From Sindora glabra (taxonomy: Eukaryota > Streptophyta > Magnoliopsida > Fabales > Fabaceae), in contig CM035232.1 in NCBI GenBank assembly GCA_020226215.1, forward strand, positions 17,148,316 to 17,212,315: a stretch of DNA of 64,000 nucleotides, in the 5' to 3' direction. Each line of letters opens with the position of its first letter. Position 1 is the first letter of the stretch. Below are positions 62,192-64,000 of the stretch, piece after piece. A model generated the notes under the pieces. That model saw only the letters and a program-made list of their open reading frames with translations. It did no database searches and was not told the DNA's origin. Made by a program: the position numbers and the translations under genes.

Positions 62192-63840
62192 TGTTAGGCA
62201 TTCGGATTACTACATGAAGCGGAATTTCAAAATTTTGATCCGAATTCTACCTTGGATCCATGCAAAAAGCATAAATCAATTATTAGGATTTTACCTATTG
62301 GGCACTCGTGTTTCTACTGATCAAAACTTAAGAGCGGATGAATCAAACATCGGCCGGAAGATACAGCGTCTCTATAATATCCACACGGAGTGAACAACGA
62401 CCTCTCGCCCTCCACGAATCTGCTAGGATGCGTTTCTCTTTCTAGGAATTAGGATTCGATATTTTCTGAGTGATTTAGGATTTTAGGAAGCCTATGAGCG
62501 TATCTCTAATGTGCTGCCCTCAAGCCCCTTTTATAGAACTTAAGCAAGCCACAATCCTAGTCCTACTAGGATAATGCTTCTAAAATCCTAATCACAATTA
62601 ACAACTCATTTTATCCTTATCCTAGAGATAATGAGGAGAGATAGGACTTATTTATTAATTATCTAACATTAGATAATATTATCTCATAATATAAATATCT
62701 TAATATTAGATAATTGCATATAGTTATCAAATATCAAAATAATATTATCTTATAATATATTTATCTAATATCTGATAACGTAATTATTTGATATTACTTT
62801 AATATCAAATAATATCACATAATATATATTACGTGAATTTATTATTCTTAATAATAATATATATATGCACGAAAATAAGTCCAATTAATTGGATATTAAT
62901 ATAATTAAAGTCCAATTAATTATTGTCTTATTCCTACTCCTTTTGTGTGACCCTGTAGGTTCTTACTACGTTGACAATGACTCATTATTGAGCCATAGAC
63001 AGTGAGTGGTATCTAGCAATACATCACTGCCACTCAAGTAGTAAGAATGTCTGTGATTCGACATCCATCTAATACATGATCAACGTTTTGCATCATAACC
63101 CTTTTGTAATAATATCCAAATTGAACTGGAGGCATGGAATGTATCATCCTCGCCAATGTTCAATTTATATTTCTTGATACTGAGTAGACTTAAAATAAAT
63201 GATTAATATCACATATTAATTTAATTGAGCATGGCCATGCATTTCTAAGTCTTACTCAATCAAGGAGCTTAAGGATATTTCTCTTTTATACAAGAGTAAC
63301 AAAATTCCATCTACATCACTCACTTCTCTCTGCACGATTTATGACACACATAATCAATGCCTTACTTGTCATCCTGATTAAAGGTGACATAGGATAATAT
63401 TAAAGTGAGTAATTCCTCATGTAGGGAACCGTAGTGACTTCAGGTCAAAGGTTTATGTGTATTTGTGATCATACGAGAATAACTTATGACACGTTTATCC
63501 ATGCAATATTCTCATAGTGGGTCAGTCCAGTACATTGTTCACTAGCAATGTACTCATGTATTAACTTGATATCACATATCCATGATTCGTAATCATCAAT
63601 CACTATACATCTAGTCTCGATGTATTATTACTATCCTTTTCGTAATAATACTTGACTAGGGGCATTTTAGGAATAGCAAAGTTATTCCAAGGATAATTAT
63701 TATATTAAGTTATAAATTACACATAATAATAATAAAATTATAAAAATAAAATATAATAATTAAATTGCCTAAAATAAAACATAATACATTATATATTACT
63801 TCAATCATCTATATGATTGGTTCTAGGATACACACCAATA
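62192..63840 (-). repeat. 5' LTR of the Copia (right on the + strand)
   Basis: 1,649 bp. Its outer terminus reads TATTGGTGTG on the minus strand, so the TG end has become TA by one transition. The TATA box is at 62528-62536. It matches the other LTR except for about 14 differences. Confidence 0.94.
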
Positions 63841-64000
63841 GAAACTTGAAGGGATAGTGGATTAACACAAGCTTGGAAAGCTTGGAGAGTGGATGTACAC
63901 CTTGGTGAGGATATCTAAGGGAGGAACCACTATAAATTCTTGTGTTTGTTCTCTTCACCCTATCTTTTTATTGTTTCTGCAACATAGCTCTGTTTTACTG

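Larger units (their letters stand above)
54619..63840 (-). mobile_element. Young full-length Copia retrotransposon, coding-dead
   Basis: 9,222 bp, transcribed on the minus strand. Its LTRs are 54619-56268 and 62192-63840. Flanks GAAAT (54614-54618) and GAAAC (63841-63845) are a 5-bp duplication with one change. PBS, PPT and one uninterrupted polyprotein frame lie in the expected order. The gag/IN/RT wording suggests the Tork-type Copia group. The LTRs differ by about 13 substitutions, all but one transitions, plus a 1-bp indel (hand count), near 0.8%, implying a recent insertion. It is inserted in the SIRE-like LTR. Confidence 0.95.
46164..64000 (+). mobile_element. SIRE-like Copia LTR, interrupted twice, runs off the window
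   Basis: Begins TGTTAGCCTTAAGG then TTTTGATGATGACAAA, as in SIRE/Maximus LTRs, directly after CATAC at 46159-46163. LTR text continues at 54283-54618 (CATATATAAG TATA-like motif, TCATCTTGTATCA) and at 63846-64000 (GGATTAACACAAGCTTGGA, CCACTATAAATTCTTGTG). A cluster of AATCGATT-type palindromes lies at about 47545-47620. The intervening DNA is the CACTA element and the young Copia. About 2 kb of LTR is visible and the 3' end is outside, so solo LTR and full element cannot be told apart. Confidence 0.65.

Overview
The window is nuclear DNA of a eudicot plant, very AT-rich and dominated by nested transposable elements. The evidence is a complete class II KNOX homeobox gene with plant-type introns, Ty1/Copia elements with plant-type PBS and PPT, CACTA, PIF/Harbinger and Mutator-like elements, and a plant mobile domain (PMD) gene. 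I cannot name the species.

The left 11 kb is the genic part. It opens with the 3' end of a small uncharacterised plant gene (2-358, +). The complete five-exon KNOX II gene (KNAT3/4/5 type, 363 aa, minus strand) follows at 2230-7925. A hairpin MITE sits in its intron 2, and a 1.2-kb foldback (about 8835-10045) separates its leader from a non-repetitive island at 10690-10990 that holds a perfect palindromic G-box.

From 11 to 32 kb there is no intact gene. This stretch holds decayed AT-rich DNA, a clean Copia solo LTR (15215-16867, TSD ATGAG), several blocks of 100-340-bp tandem duplications, and a PIF/Harbinger element (25825-31387) with dead Myb-like and transposase genes.

From 32 to 42 kb lies a four-level nest. 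A nearly fully palindromic foldback (32395-41856, about 2.0 kb net) was interrupted by a Gypsy-type solo LTR (33066-40522, TSD ATATT). That LTR was interrupted by a Mutator-like element (35062-39628, TSD ATTTGTAATG), which itself holds a small relative (about 38012-38653). The Mutator-like element carries the last two exons of a PMD gene. It also carries at least fourteen copies of a DNA module of fixed length, GGCGCC-N9-GGCGCC or close variants, always 21 bp. The five left-end copies stand directly upstream of a TATA box. This is the most intriguing structure in the window.

From 42 to 64 kb there are two decayed Copia fragments in opposite orientation, a Tourist-like MITE, and a long SIRE-like Copia LTR starting at 46164 and running off the window. 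That LTR is split by a CACTA element (47689-54279, TSD ATA) and by a young full-length Copia (54619-63840, minus strand). The two LTRs of the young Copia differ at only about 14 positions. Its 1,320-codon polyprotein frame has no frameshift but six in-frame stops, each explicable by a single G:C to A:T transition, plus a damaged protease active site. This pattern suggests deamination of methylated cytosine.
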